Positions 1-5,894 are shown, numbered from the stretch's first letter. The stretch is 8,699 nt of DNA from Anaerolineaceae bacterium (GCA_027348305.1 DAIEPS010000070.1:1-8699); one strand, 5' to 3'. A program made the numbers and translations. The notes: generated by a model not told the origin, from the sequence alone.

Positions 1-296
1 AAGACCACCGGTCTGACGCCATCTGTACAACTGGCGATCATACTATTGTCATCTTTCATCCAATCTTGAAAGATATCTTGTGAAAAATTGCCGCCGCGTG
101 AGAGAGTGGTCACAAATTTCAACAGGTCATTCCAGGCCCAATCACAAAAACCCTGCGGCTTCTCCAACCGTGAGGTGACCACGAATTCCTGCCCTTCCTT
201 GAGCAGGGGGCACGGTCCAACTGTGCATCCCATATATTTCTCGGCAATATCCGCCACCACCAGCCGTTTGAGTACGATTATTTTGCAGTCCGCCAT
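1..296 (-). CDS. TIGR04076 family protein, 3' end outside window
   Basis: This frame is open from an ATG at 296 to the left edge, giving 98 codons with no stop. A well-placed GAAGGAG ribosome site lies just upstream, about 5 bases from the ATG. The product has the signature of the small TIGR04076 family: a VGPCPLLKEGQEF segment near residues 26-38, a GFCDWAWND segment near 49-57, a GGNF motif, and a C-terminal CTDGVRPVV. The family is usually only slightly longer than 100 residues, so perhaps the last ten are missing here. Its conserved cysteines suggest metal or redox chemistry, but no function is established that I know of. It lies 71 bp behind the glycosylase-family gene on the same strand with no terminator between, so the two are probably cotranscribed. 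Family assignment is by recalled sequence pattern. Confidence 0.85.
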   Translation of the reverse strand, partial: MADCKIIVLKRLVVADIAEKYMGCTVGPCPLLKEGQEFVVTSRLEKPQGFCDWAWNDLLKFVTTLSRGGNFSQDIFQDWMKDDNSMIASCTDGVRPVV

Positions 297-367
297 GTCA
301 CTCCTTCAAGAAAAATCAGTAATTATTCCCTTGGTTTTTCTCCCTGTGCGATTATCCTTTTTCGTAG

Positions 368-958
368 TTATTTCATAAATTCCATGGCTTTCCTGGTATC
401 GTCGAGAATCATATCCACTTTCACTTTCTCAATTCCGAAGCTATCTCCAGTTTGTGTATAAGATGGAAAAAATCGTATCCCCTGCGACTCAAATTTCTCG
501 TTTCTGATCTTATACGTGGAGCCTGCCGGAATGACCCTTTCTTTGTACTTTCGTTTCCAGATAAAGTTCACCGCTTTAATTGCAAAATCGCCCATCAGCA
601 TCATGACTTTGACATTCGGGAACAGGTCAATCTCTTTTTCCAATAAAAATGAACAATTCTCGATCGTCTTTGTAGAAACCAGGTAATCTTTCTTGGTGCA
701 TTTTAGTGCTGTGGTTAAATAAATGCCATGATTCAGATAATCTTCAAAAGTCACAAATGGATATCCCAACGCCCCAAACACATGATTGGTGTTTTTAAGA
801 TATTTTGAAGAACCATCTCCATCAAAGTAATCGGAGCTGTTTGCCGGAAAAGCCTCCGAGATCATGATCATCTCGATGATCTCATAATACATTGGGTCGA
901 TTTGCATGCTATGGTTTTGAATAGTTACATCCGAACAAGCAAATTGGCAATTTATCAT
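368..958 (-). CDS. Uracil-DNA glycosylase family protein
   Basis: A 196-residue cytoplasmic protein of the uracil-DNA glycosylase superfamily, whose known members remove uracil or other damaged bases from DNA. Visible motifs are MISEAFP (32-38, equivalent to the GEAP-type active-site loop), NHGIYLTTALKC (76-87), the hydrophobic strand VMMLMGDFAIKAVN (118-131) and FFPSYTQTG (163-171), where many relatives have the HPS-type loop. Four cysteines (4, 8, 87, 102) resemble the Fe-S ligands of family 4/5 enzymes. The 14-residue gap between C87 and C102 fits the family spacing, whereas the first pair is CX3C rather than CX2C. The start has a strong AGGAGG site 5-6 bases upstream. Starting at Met18 instead would remove the first two cysteines. 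It has its own promoter and is probably cotranscribed with the TIGR04076 gene. Activity on uracil is inferred, and the active-site motif is atypical. Confidence 0.8.
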   Translation of the reverse strand: MINCQFACSDVTIQNHSMQIDPMYYEIIEMIMISEAFPANSSDYFDGDGSSKYLKNTNHVFGALGYPFVTFEDYLNHGIYLTTALKCTKKDYLVSTKTIENCSFLLEKEIDLFPNVKVMMLMGDFAIKAVNFIWKRKYKERVIPAGSTYKIRNEKFESQGIRFFPSYTQTGDSFGIEKVKVDMILDDTRKAMEFMK

Positions 959-989
959 TTGCCCCTCCTGGGTTAGTCAAACCAATATG

Positions 990-1017
990 ATTATATAACC
1001 TCACGCTGCTTTTACAA
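990..1017 (-). promoter_or_regulatory. Sigma70-type promoter of the glycosylase gene
   Basis: Read on the minus strand, TTGTAA (1017-1012) and a perfect TATAAT (995-990) are separated by 16 bp. Transcription would start near 983, about 25 bases before the ATG at 958. The -35 element overlaps the T-tract of the terminator of the preceding beta-helix gene, so the two units are packed end to end. Found by eye. Confidence 0.6.
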
Positions 1018-1046
1018 AAAAAGTGCCCTCAATAAAGAGGGCACTT
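1016..1046 (-). terminator. Intrinsic terminator of the beta-helix lipoprotein gene
   Basis: On the minus strand a perfect 10-bp stem (AAGTGCCCTC pairing with GAGGGCACTT, positions 1046-1037 and 1030-1021) encloses a 6-base loop and runs into seven Ts (1022-1016). It lies 27 bases behind the stop codon of the beta-helix gene. This is a textbook Rho-independent terminator. Confidence 0.92.
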
Positions 1047-1049
1047 CCA

Positions 1050-1077
1050 TATTACTGATCACTCATACCTGATTACT
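1050..1077 (-). repeat. Degenerate heptamer repeat at the 3' end of the beta-helix gene
   Basis: Four consecutive 7-bp units are visible on the plus strand: tattact, gatcact, catacct, gattact. The unit consensus is gattact. The array begins inside the last codons of the gene, contains its TAA stop, and stops directly before the terminator hairpin. The same consensus and arrangement recur at 2672-2699. Confidence 0.7.
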
Positions 1078-2533
1078 TTGTTACAGCCGTCCCATTCACA
1101 TAAAGGGTATGACCGTTGGTGACCACGTTGGACATGCTGCCGTTGAAGGCTGTGACATAGCTGTCTGCAGTGAGCGTCCAGGTACTGGTCGAATCAATGG
1201 TCACAGAGAGGGATGAAGCTGTTGTGCCATCTGAATTGATTGATCCAGTATATTTGGAGGAACCAGAGATATTCATTGCGAGTGTAGAAATCGCGTCCAC
1301 ATAAATATCACCAGCCACAGTCTGCCCGGAGAGGTTGAAGGTCGTATTGCCGCCATTGGCGCCCGCGGTGCCCCATCCTCTGGAGGAATTATTGCCAGCA
1401 ACATTGAGCAAATAGGTGCCTTTGGCAAGGGTGAGATCAACACCACTCAAAGAGATCACGCTGCTGGTGTTGGTCACATAGAACATATCGCCGCTCTTAG
1501 AAACAAGTGTGCCGCCGGTCATGGTGAAACTGCTCGTGCCTGTTTCGGCATCCCCCGACATGGATTGATAAAGCATGACATTATGAACATTTTCGCCGTT
1601 GGCTTCCGCGGATGAACCATCCATATTACCGGTCACGCTGCAATTGACCAGTTCTACTGAATTCAATCCTTCAACCACCACCGCTTCTGAAGTGTTGGCT
1701 GTCAATGTGGCGTTGTTGACCTTGATATCCGCGGTGCTGTAGATGGCGGGTGCGCCGCTGCTGCCGCTGGTGGTATAGGTTCCACCATCCACCACCAATG
1801 TGCCGCCTCCCCGGTCGCTGCGGATGGCTGCCTTGACGGTTGAATTGACGGTCAGGTTGGTTGCGTAGAGCGTGCCGCCGCCCGCCACTTCGATTCCGCC
1901 GGCGTTGCCGCCGGTAACATTGATCACCGTGTCAGAGATATTGATGGTAGCGCCGTCATAGGCGAAGACACCGTTTGCGCCCTCGGCTGTGGTAGTGACT
2001 GTGCCGCTGGTAATGGTGAGCGCGGCGTTGTCGAGCGCCAGGATGGCTGAGTTCAAGCCGTAGAAACTGCTGGCGTCATTGTTTGAAGCTGCACCGTCCG
2101 TCTTTTCAACAGTTACACCGTCGAGTGAAGCCGTAACCTTACCTTCAGCCCTGATCGCGTTTTCATCCGCTTTGGTGGAGGTATAAGTGCCGCCGCTGAG
2201 TGCTTCACCGTCCGCGAGCACGTATGCCCCGGTTCCAGTCTCAACACTTTGAGGTCCGCCACCCGGGCCTCCGCCTGGTGCGCCATCCGGGGGTGCACCT
2301 GCCGGGGGTGCGCCATCCGGGGGAGTGCCGTTTGGGGGCGTACCGGGAAGTTTGGAAGAAGCCGCTTCGGTGGCTGCAACAGCTTCCGTAGCGGCGGGTG
2401 TTTCACTGACCGCTGCTGCAGAAGTGGATGCGGCGGCTGTGCTGCTTGTAACCGTTGAACCGCACCCAACCAATGACGCGAGCATTATGGATGCAGCGCA
2501 AATAATCAGGCCTGCCTTTAATATTTTGTTCAT
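1073..2533 (-). CDS. Secreted beta-helix lipoprotein with Pro/Gly-rich linker
   Basis: A 486-residue predicted surface lipoprotein. Residues 1-23 form a signal peptide ending in the lipobox LVGC, with Cys24 as lipidation site. Residues 25-62 are an Ala/Thr/Ser-rich spacer, and 63-94 a Pro/Gly-rich linker built from 5-residue repeats such as GAPPD. From about residue 100 to the end there are regularly spaced short strands with GGT, NAT and VSG turns, such as GGTYTTSGSSGAPAIYST. This is the pattern of a right-handed parallel beta-helix. The protein resembles a recognisable set of uncharacterised bacterial proteins sharing segments like GLNSAILA, AIRSDRGGGT and MLYQSMSGDA. No catalytic residues are evident. 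Adhesion or polysaccharide binding is plausible but unproven. The start has an AAGGAG site 8 bases upstream, and a possible -10 (TATAGT) lies at 2574-2569 without a convincing -35. A strong terminator follows the gene. Confidence 0.85.
   Translation of the reverse strand: MNKILKAGLIICAASIMLASLVGCGSTVTSSTAAASTSAAAVSETPAATEAVAATEAASSKLPGTPPNGTPPDGAPPAGAPPDGAPGGGPGGGPQSVETGTGAYVLADGEALSGGTYTSTKADENAIRAEGKVTASLDGVTVEKTDGAASNNDASSFYGLNSAILALDNAALTITSGTVTTTAEGANGVFAYDGATINISDTVINVTGGNAGGIEVAGGGTLYATNLTVNSTVKAAIRSDRGGGTLVVDGGTYTTSGSSGAPAIYSTADIKVNNATLTANTSEAVVVEGLNSVELVNCSVTGNMDGSSAEANGENVHNVMLYQSMSGDAETGTSSFTMTGGTLVSKSGDMFYVTNTSSVISLSGVDLTLAKGTYLLNVAGNNSSRGWGTAGANGGNTTFNLSGQTVAGDIYVDAISTLAMNISGSSKYTGSINSDGTTASSLSVTIDSTSTWTLTADSYVTAFNGSMSNVVTNGHTLYVNGTAVTK
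2279..2338 (-). repeat. 15-bp tandem repeat coding for the GAPPD linker
   Basis: Four adjoining 15-bp units lie inside the beta-helix lipoprotein gene. Units 1 (2279-2293) and 3 (2309-2323) are identical (TGCGCCATCCGGGGG on the plus strand). Unit 2 differs at three positions, and unit 4 (2324-2338) is more diverged. Each unit codes for five residues of the type GAPPD, GAPPA or GTPPN. Being in frame, gain or loss of units would change linker length without breaking the protein. Confidence 0.8.
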
Positions 2534-2636
2534 TAAGAATTCTCCTTAAGTCTTGAAGTGATATGCTCACTATAAGAGATTCTCATTGTCTGTTGGTTTA
2601 TTTTTGGTATACAGGAACAATTCCCCTACCCCTTAT

Positions 2637-2675
2637 TAAACAAAGAAATGCCTTCCACAAAGATGGTTGGCACTT
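2637..2675 (-). terminator. Probable terminator of the cytochrome-like lipoprotein gene
   Basis: On the minus strand AAGTGCC and GGCATTT pair with one G-T wobble. After a symmetric AA/AA internal loop, CCA pairs with TGG around a 6-base loop. A T-rich stretch (TTTCTTTGTTT) follows. The outer arm starts with the same AAGTGCC found in the perfect terminator at 1016-1046. It is weaker than that one because of the internal loop. Confidence 0.6.
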
Positions 2676-2699
2676 CCTGATTACTGATTCCTCATTACT
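2672..2699 (-). repeat. Degenerate heptamer repeat behind the cytochrome-like lipoprotein gene
   Basis: Four 7-bp units are visible on the plus strand: acttcct, gattact, gattcct, cattact. The consensus matches the array at 1050-1077. It lies between the stop codon (after a run of eight A on the minus strand) and the terminator hairpin, whose outer arm it overlaps. Confidence 0.7.
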
Positions 2700-2706
2700 G
2701 TTTTTT

Positions 2707-3027
2707 TTATCTGCTTAACAAATAATCAATGATCGCTTTCTTCTCGTCTTCGCTGATCTTCGCGCCGTAGCTGATCATGCGGTCCAGGGTCACATTCCAC
2801 TCTTCGCGCGTGTGTTTGGCGCTCAAAACCCGGTCAATGCCGTGGTGGTTCTGCAGTTTTTCGAGGATCATCGCCTCACTCCCGACAATGGCTGTCCCTG
2901 ATACCTGCGTACCGTCCGCCGTGGATGGAGCGCTTTGGGTTGTTGTATTCGTTTGTTGACCGCAAGCCGATATTCCAATAAGGATTATTAAAGCCAATAA
3001 AACCCCAACAATTCTCAGACCTTTCAT
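2707..3027 (-). CDS. Small lipoprotein with a heme-less cytochrome c-like domain
   Basis: A 106-residue lipoprotein. Residues 1-21 are a signal peptide with lipobox ISAC (Cys22), 23-50 a Thr/Ser/Gln-rich spacer, and about 52-106 a small helical domain. That domain reads like the class I cytochrome c domain of secreted bacterial proteins: helix, heme motif, LDRV-like segment, TREEW, a Met (84) at the usual distal-ligand position, then SEDEKKAIIDYL. In place of CXXCH, however, it has LQNHH (58-62). Both thioether cysteines are gone, although the axial-ligand position is still His62. It therefore probably cannot bind heme covalently. The frame is intact and has a good AAGGAG site 6 bases upstream, so it looks maintained rather than decayed. 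It faces the outside of the membrane, like the adjacent beta-helix lipoprotein. Homology to cytochrome c rests on pattern recognition only. Confidence 0.75.
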   Translation of the reverse strand: MKGLRIVGVLLALIILIGISACGQQTNTTTQSAPSTADGTQVSGTAIVGSEAMILEKLQNHHGIDRVLSAKHTREEWNVTLDRMISYGAKISEDEKKAIIDYLLSR

Positions 3028-3050
3028 AGATATCTCCTTGATATGGATAA

Positions 3051-3087
3051 ATTCTACCCATATATGAAGTGAGATTCAACTGGTCAA
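3051..3087 (-). promoter_or_regulatory. Overlapping candidate promoters of the cytochrome-like lipoprotein gene
   Basis: Two sigma70-like pairs overlap on the minus strand. One is TTGACC (3087-3082) with TATATG (3064-3059). The other is TTGAAT (3079-3074) with TAGAAT (3056-3051). Both have 17-bp spacers. Either would start transcription roughly 20 bases or less from the ribosome site. Which is used cannot be told from sequence. Confidence 0.45.
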
Positions 3088-3186
3088 TAAATTCAGTTCT
3101 ATTGAAGGATGCTTTCGCCTTGAATCATCCTGCCATTGGTTTGGTGGAAAATGGTTTTCTCCGCGTCCCCGCGACTCGCGAATTGT

Positions 3187-3238
3187 GCGCCCCACCTGTC
3201 TCCCGTTTTTTGGGGGCGAACAAAGAGAGTGGGGTCGC
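3187..3238. repeat. Imperfect inverted repeat in a GC-rich intergenic patch
   Basis: GCGCCCCAC (3187-3195) pairs with GTGGGGTCGC (3229-3238) with one bulged base. Inside, TCTCCC faces GGGGG and GAGA around a T-run. The 240-bp gap between the GNAT gene and the cytochrome-like lipoprotein gene is visibly richer in G and C here (about 3160-3245) than on its flanks. No T-tract follows on either strand, so it is not a clear terminator. It may be a relic of a dispersed intergenic repeat. Confidence 0.4.
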
Positions 3239-3267
3239 GTGAGATAGGTCTACTGACTCAAACTCGT

Positions 3268-3786
3268 TCATTCCCCTGTTGCGAAAAATGCTTCGTGGAA
3301 CAAGACCTTGCCCTTTGGCATGCGTCCGTCAAACGATAGTGCAAAAAACGCCTCTGCCGGAACCCCGTCCAGCGTGAATTCGTCCGTGTTCACAAACCCA
3401 AACCGGCCATAATACCCGGGGTGCCCCACCAGGCAGCAGCCCTTCGCACCCAGTGTCTTCAAACGCGCCAACCCTTCATTGATCAATGCCTTGCCTATCC
3501 CTTGTTTCTGGTATTTTGGCAGCACGGATACCGGCCCCAGCCCATACCAGCCGCTTGTGCCGTCTGTCAGTGTCACGGGTGAAAAGGCGATATGCCCCAC
3601 CAACTGGCCATCCATTTCGGCCACCAGCGAGATCGTCAACGCCTGCGCTTTGCGCAGCGCCAGCACCACAAACTGTTCGGTGTGGTCGCTGATCTCCAGC
3701 GTCTCGAAAGCCTGGGCAGTAAGGTCGGTGATGGCGCCGTAATCATCCGCAGTTTCGTTTCGAACCAAGATGTTTTCGATTTTCAT
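3268..3786 (-). CDS. GNAT family N-acetyltransferase, YhbS-like
   Basis: A 172-residue soluble protein of the Gcn5-related N-acetyltransferase superfamily, which moves an acetyl group from acetyl-CoA to an amine. The fold can be followed in order: N-terminal strand and helix (ILVRNETADDYGAITDL, residues 6-22), central strands (TISLVAEMDGQLVGHIAF, 51-68), the acetyl-CoA-binding motif A (LGPVSVLPKYQKQGIGKAL, 83-101, with Q-x-x-G-x-G at 93-98), and the late YYGRFGF element (125-131). The overall pattern GLGPVSVLP and GHPGYYGRFGF is that of the YhbS/COG3153 group, so a predicted acetyltransferase of unknown substrate is the safe call. The start codon has a GAGGG ribosome site only about 4 bases away. 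It has no close partner gene: 240 bp separate it from the next gene and 253 bp from the previous one. Confidence 0.9.
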   Translation of the reverse strand: MKIENILVRNETADDYGAITDLTAQAFETLEISDHTEQFVVLALRKAQALTISLVAEMDGQLVGHIAFSPVTLTDGTSGWYGLGPVSVLPKYQKQGIGKALINEGLARLKTLGAKGCCLVGHPGYYGRFGFVNTDEFTLDGVPAEAFFALSFDGRMPKGKVLFHEAFFATGE

Positions 3787-3846
3787 CCAACCCTCATTTT
3801 TCAGTTCTGTCGTTTACTCATTTTACGATCATTTCTTTCAGGGAGC

Positions 3847-3890
3847 GGTCAACGAGCCTTTTTTATGGATTTGCATATGGCTCGTTGACC
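3847..3890. repeat. Perfect 12-bp inverted repeat upstream of the GNAT gene
   Basis: GGTCAACGAGCC (3847-3858) and GGCTCGTTGACC (3879-3890) are exact reverse complements separated by 20 bp. In the spacer TATG and CATA (3864-3867, 3874-3877) could extend the structure. It lies 60-105 bp before the GNAT start codon and about 150 bp behind the CPBP stop codon. A TTGACC (-35-like on the minus strand) sits inside one arm. No T-tract follows the second arm on either strand, so an operator or a transcript-end structure is more likely than a standard terminator. Confidence 0.75.
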
Positions 3891-4039
3891 CTCATTCATT
3901 TTGACTTGTTTCTATTTGCTACTCATTCACTATTGCTTTCACTTTCCAGCATTTGCACTTAGATTTAGTGTTTTCCGTGTATATCGTGGTTAAAAAGGTT
4001 CTTATTGCCGATAACTTACGATTTACTTTTATATCTATA

Positions 4040-5152
4040 CTATGCTGCTGCACTTTCAATGGGCTCAACCTGCACCGGCACGTCCTTCCAAACCGGGTCA
4101 CGCAGCAAGAAGAACACCACTACAGCCAGGGTGGCCATGCCGTACAGACCGATGCCAAAGCTGAAGATCTGGTTGTTTGCGGTGTAGATCACCCCGCCGA
4201 AGAAGTTTGCGGTCTGATCGATGATCGCATGCATGAAAGCCACCAGCCAGATGCTGCCCGTCTTGAGCATGGCGTGCCCGAGGACGTAAGCCAGCAGCAC
4301 ACAAAAGATCGTCATCATGATCGTACCGGCAACAGGTTGACCGGGGTAGTTGTGTCCCATCCAGATGACTGGATAGTGCCAGGCACCCCAGATCAAGCCG
4401 AGGATGAGCACGCCGCGCTTCTTGCCCAAGCGGATAAGCTGCGACTGCAAAAATCCGCGCCAACCGTACTCTTCACCAAACGCGATCACCAATCCCAAAA
4501 AGGAACCTTCGAGGATCATCTGGACAGCGAGCACGATCACCAGCGTCGAACCGGACATCTTGGTGCCCATTTGTGCCGCCAACAGGTTGGCGTCGACCGG
4601 CGTTCCCAGGTGGAAAAGTGCGTTCAACCCGGTCTGGATCGCCAGGAAAACCACGATCGCACCACCGTAGATCACCCAATCCAGCACCCGTCCGCCGCGC
4701 AGGTTGGCGCGGGCAAATGAGTCTTTGCCCTTGATGACTCTGAAAACCACCAGGCCGAGCACCCCAAGGATGATGGGAAGCATCCGCAGTTGGTTCACCA
4801 GGTTCGTCAGGGACGGCGCCAAAACAGAAAGCGCGGCCAGAACGACAAAGAATATCGTCAATACCATATAAAGGTAGAAGAATCCGCGCGCCCGGTCCTT
4901 GCGTCCATCAGGCATGGGGTTGCGATAGTAGAAGGGGCTGTCGGTGAACACGAACATCCCAAGGAACATGGCAAAAAACGCAGGGATGAGCATTTGCAGT
5001 TGCAGGAAGATCATCGTGCTGGTGCTGCCATATCCGCTGCCCAATTGAAGGATCAAATCCAGGGCAAAGGTGAATCCAAAGGTCAGTCCGATGAACAGGC
5101 CGACCTGTTTCCAGTTGACTTTCGGTTGAGTTGTTTCATTTGAAGCGATCAT
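4040..5152 (-). CDS. CPBP family intramembrane metalloprotease
   Basis: A 370-residue polytopic membrane protein with about eight hydrophobic segments. It carries the three CPBP (CAAX protease and bacteriocin-processing, formerly Abi) motifs: EEYGWRGFL (E227, E228 and R232), GAWHYP (H259) and HAIID (H308, D312). Known members are metal-dependent glutamic-type proteases that cleave inside the membrane, such as the CAAX-processing enzyme Rce1; some bacterial ones act in bacteriocin immunity. All catalytic positions are present, so it is likely active. Substrate unknown. An N-terminal half (about 15-140) with extra membrane segments precedes the protease core, usual for longer members. Its ATG overlaps the stop codon of the winged-helix regulator gene as ATGA, so translation is probably coupled and both are expressed from the promoter at 5786-5813. 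The start has no strong ribosome site of its own, which fits coupling. Confidence 0.93.
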   Translation of the reverse strand: MIASNETTQPKVNWKQVGLFIGLTFGFTFALDLILQLGSGYGSTSTMIFLQLQMLIPAFFAMFLGMFVFTDSPFYYRNPMPDGRKDRARGFFYLYMVLTIFFVVLAALSVLAPSLTNLVNQLRMLPIILGVLGLVVFRVIKGKDSFARANLRGGRVLDWVIYGGAIVVFLAIQTGLNALFHLGTPVDANLLAAQMGTKMSGSTLVIVLAVQMILEGSFLGLVIAFGEEYGWRGFLQSQLIRLGKKRGVLILGLIWGAWHYPVIWMGHNYPGQPVAGTIMMTIFCVLLAYVLGHAMLKTGSIWLVAFMHAIIDQTANFFGGVIYTANNQIFSFGIGLYGMATLAVVVFFLLRDPVWKDVPVQVEPIESAAA

Positions 5153-5736
5153 TCTGTCTCCGTATCAGGTGTTTCTTCTTCATGGTGAGCGCCTGAAAGT
5201 GGTTTGGTCGCCCTATCGGGCATCACGATCGTCGCAAAAATGCGGCGTTTACGTTCAGGCGTTGGTTGATTGGACATATGAGGCACAATTGCGGCGTTGA
5301 TCCCGGTCGCCACCGCAGCAAACTCCTCATCACTCAGTTCCAGCGGGAACTTCTGGTAACCCACCCCATCGCGCAAAAGATCGATCGGTTCAGGGTTTTT
5401 AACATAGCGCGAAAAATCATCCAATAATGTGGCCATAAAAGTGGTGAAATAGCGCAGATGTTCTTCACGGCTCATCGCCGCGAATTGTTGGGCGTCGATA
5501 AAAGCGCCCTGGCTGCCAAGCGTAAAAGCCTTCTCGAGGGTTCCGCGCACCCGGCGTTCTGAGGCTACAGCCAGAACGCCTGCCTCGGTCAGGCGGTTGA
5601 TGTGGCGATAAAGTGTCGCCAAAGGGACGTCGCCCAGGGATTCGGCTAATTGCTGAGCCGTCATTTCGCGGCCAGCCAGAGCCATCACAATGCGCATCCG
5701 AATGGGATGCAGCACCAGGTCGACTAATTTTTCCAT
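5149..5736 (-). CDS. Winged-helix (ArsR-like) transcriptional regulator
   Basis: A 195-residue cytoplasmic DNA-binding protein. The N-terminal domain (about 5-75) is a winged helix: LHPIRMRIVMALAG (9-22), the helix-turn-helix MTAQQLAESLGDVPLATLYRHINRL (25-49, recognition helix around 38-48), then a wing with RRVRGTLEKAFTL. The rest (about 80-195) is helical and probably serves ligand sensing or dimerisation. It contains FTTFMATLLDDFSRYV and DGVGYQKFPLELSDEEF, typical of a group of HTH_20/ArsR-like regulators without the CXC metal site. The start has an AAGGAGG site about 5 bases upstream. The acidic tail (185-195) overlaps the start of the CPBP gene by 4 bases. A perfect palindrome covering its promoter suggests that it represses its own operon. 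Signal and regulon are unknown. Confidence 0.88.
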   Translation of the reverse strand: MEKLVDLVLHPIRMRIVMALAGREMTAQQLAESLGDVPLATLYRHINRLTEAGVLAVASERRVRGTLEKAFTLGSQGAFIDAQQFAAMSREEHLRYFTTFMATLLDDFSRYVKNPEPIDLLRDGVGYQKFPLELSDEEFAAVATGINAAIVPHMSNQPTPERKRRIFATIVMPDRATKPLSGAHHEEETPDTETE

Positions 5737-5765
5737 GCTTCCTCCTTGCCATAACCATTCACGAC

Positions 5766-5791
5766 TATTATCATTATCAATAATGATAATA
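5766..5791. promoter_or_regulatory. Palindromic operator over the regulator/CPBP promoter
   Basis: TATTATCATTA (5766-5776) and TAATGATAATA (5781-5791) form a perfect 11-bp inverted repeat with a 4-bp centre. The right half covers the predicted -10 and the centre lies at the predicted transcription start. The transcript would therefore contain only one arm, so it is a DNA site rather than an RNA hairpin. The likely ligand is the winged-helix regulator encoded 30 bp downstream. The GATAATGATAAT hexamers also resemble Fur-box halves, an alternative that the gene content does not support. Confidence 0.75.
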
Positions 5792-5813
5792 ATACAAATA
5801 ATGAAAATGTCAA
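5786..5813 (-). promoter_or_regulatory. Strong sigma70-type promoter of the regulator/CPBP operon
   Basis: A perfect -35 TTGACA (5813-5808 on the minus strand) is followed after 16 bp by TATTAT (5791-5786), a 5/6 match to the -10. Transcription would start near 5779, leaving a leader of about 43 bases before the ATG at 5736. It is the best promoter in the window by consensus match. Confidence 0.75.
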
Positions 5814-5894
5814 GAGGTTAATTTATTGGTGGGTGCGATTCGCGGATTATGCTGTCCAATGTTCCCCTGATTACCTAACTACACTTACACCATC

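Noticed and set aside
88..378. Plus-strand open frame of 96 codons at the left edge
   Set aside because: It is antisense to the TIGR04076 gene, which has a clear ribosome site and family motifs.
1050..1077. CRISPR-like repeat array
   Set aside because: The units are only 7 bp, contiguous without spacers and degenerate.
2113..2469. Minus-strand open frame of 118 codons inside the beta-helix gene
   Set aside because: It is a second frame of the Pro/Gly and Ala-rich linker region; the product is an unnatural Pro/Arg/Leu-rich string without features.
3136..3339. Plus-strand open frame of 67 codons in the gap behind the GNAT gene
   Set aside because: It has low-complexity composition dictated by the GC-rich inverted repeat, overlaps the GNAT 3' end antisense, and has no ribosome site.
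3896..3958. Fifth heptamer array between the GNAT and CPBP genes
   Set aside because: CATTCAC-like words occur (for example 3924-3930), but neighbouring units do not stay in one 7-bp phase convincingly.
3953..4720. Long plus-strand open frame (255 codons) opposite the CPBP gene
   Set aside because: It lies antisense to a gene with all CPBP motifs, has no recognisable domain, is rich in His, Gln and Asp as expected from reversed codons, and has no ribosome site.
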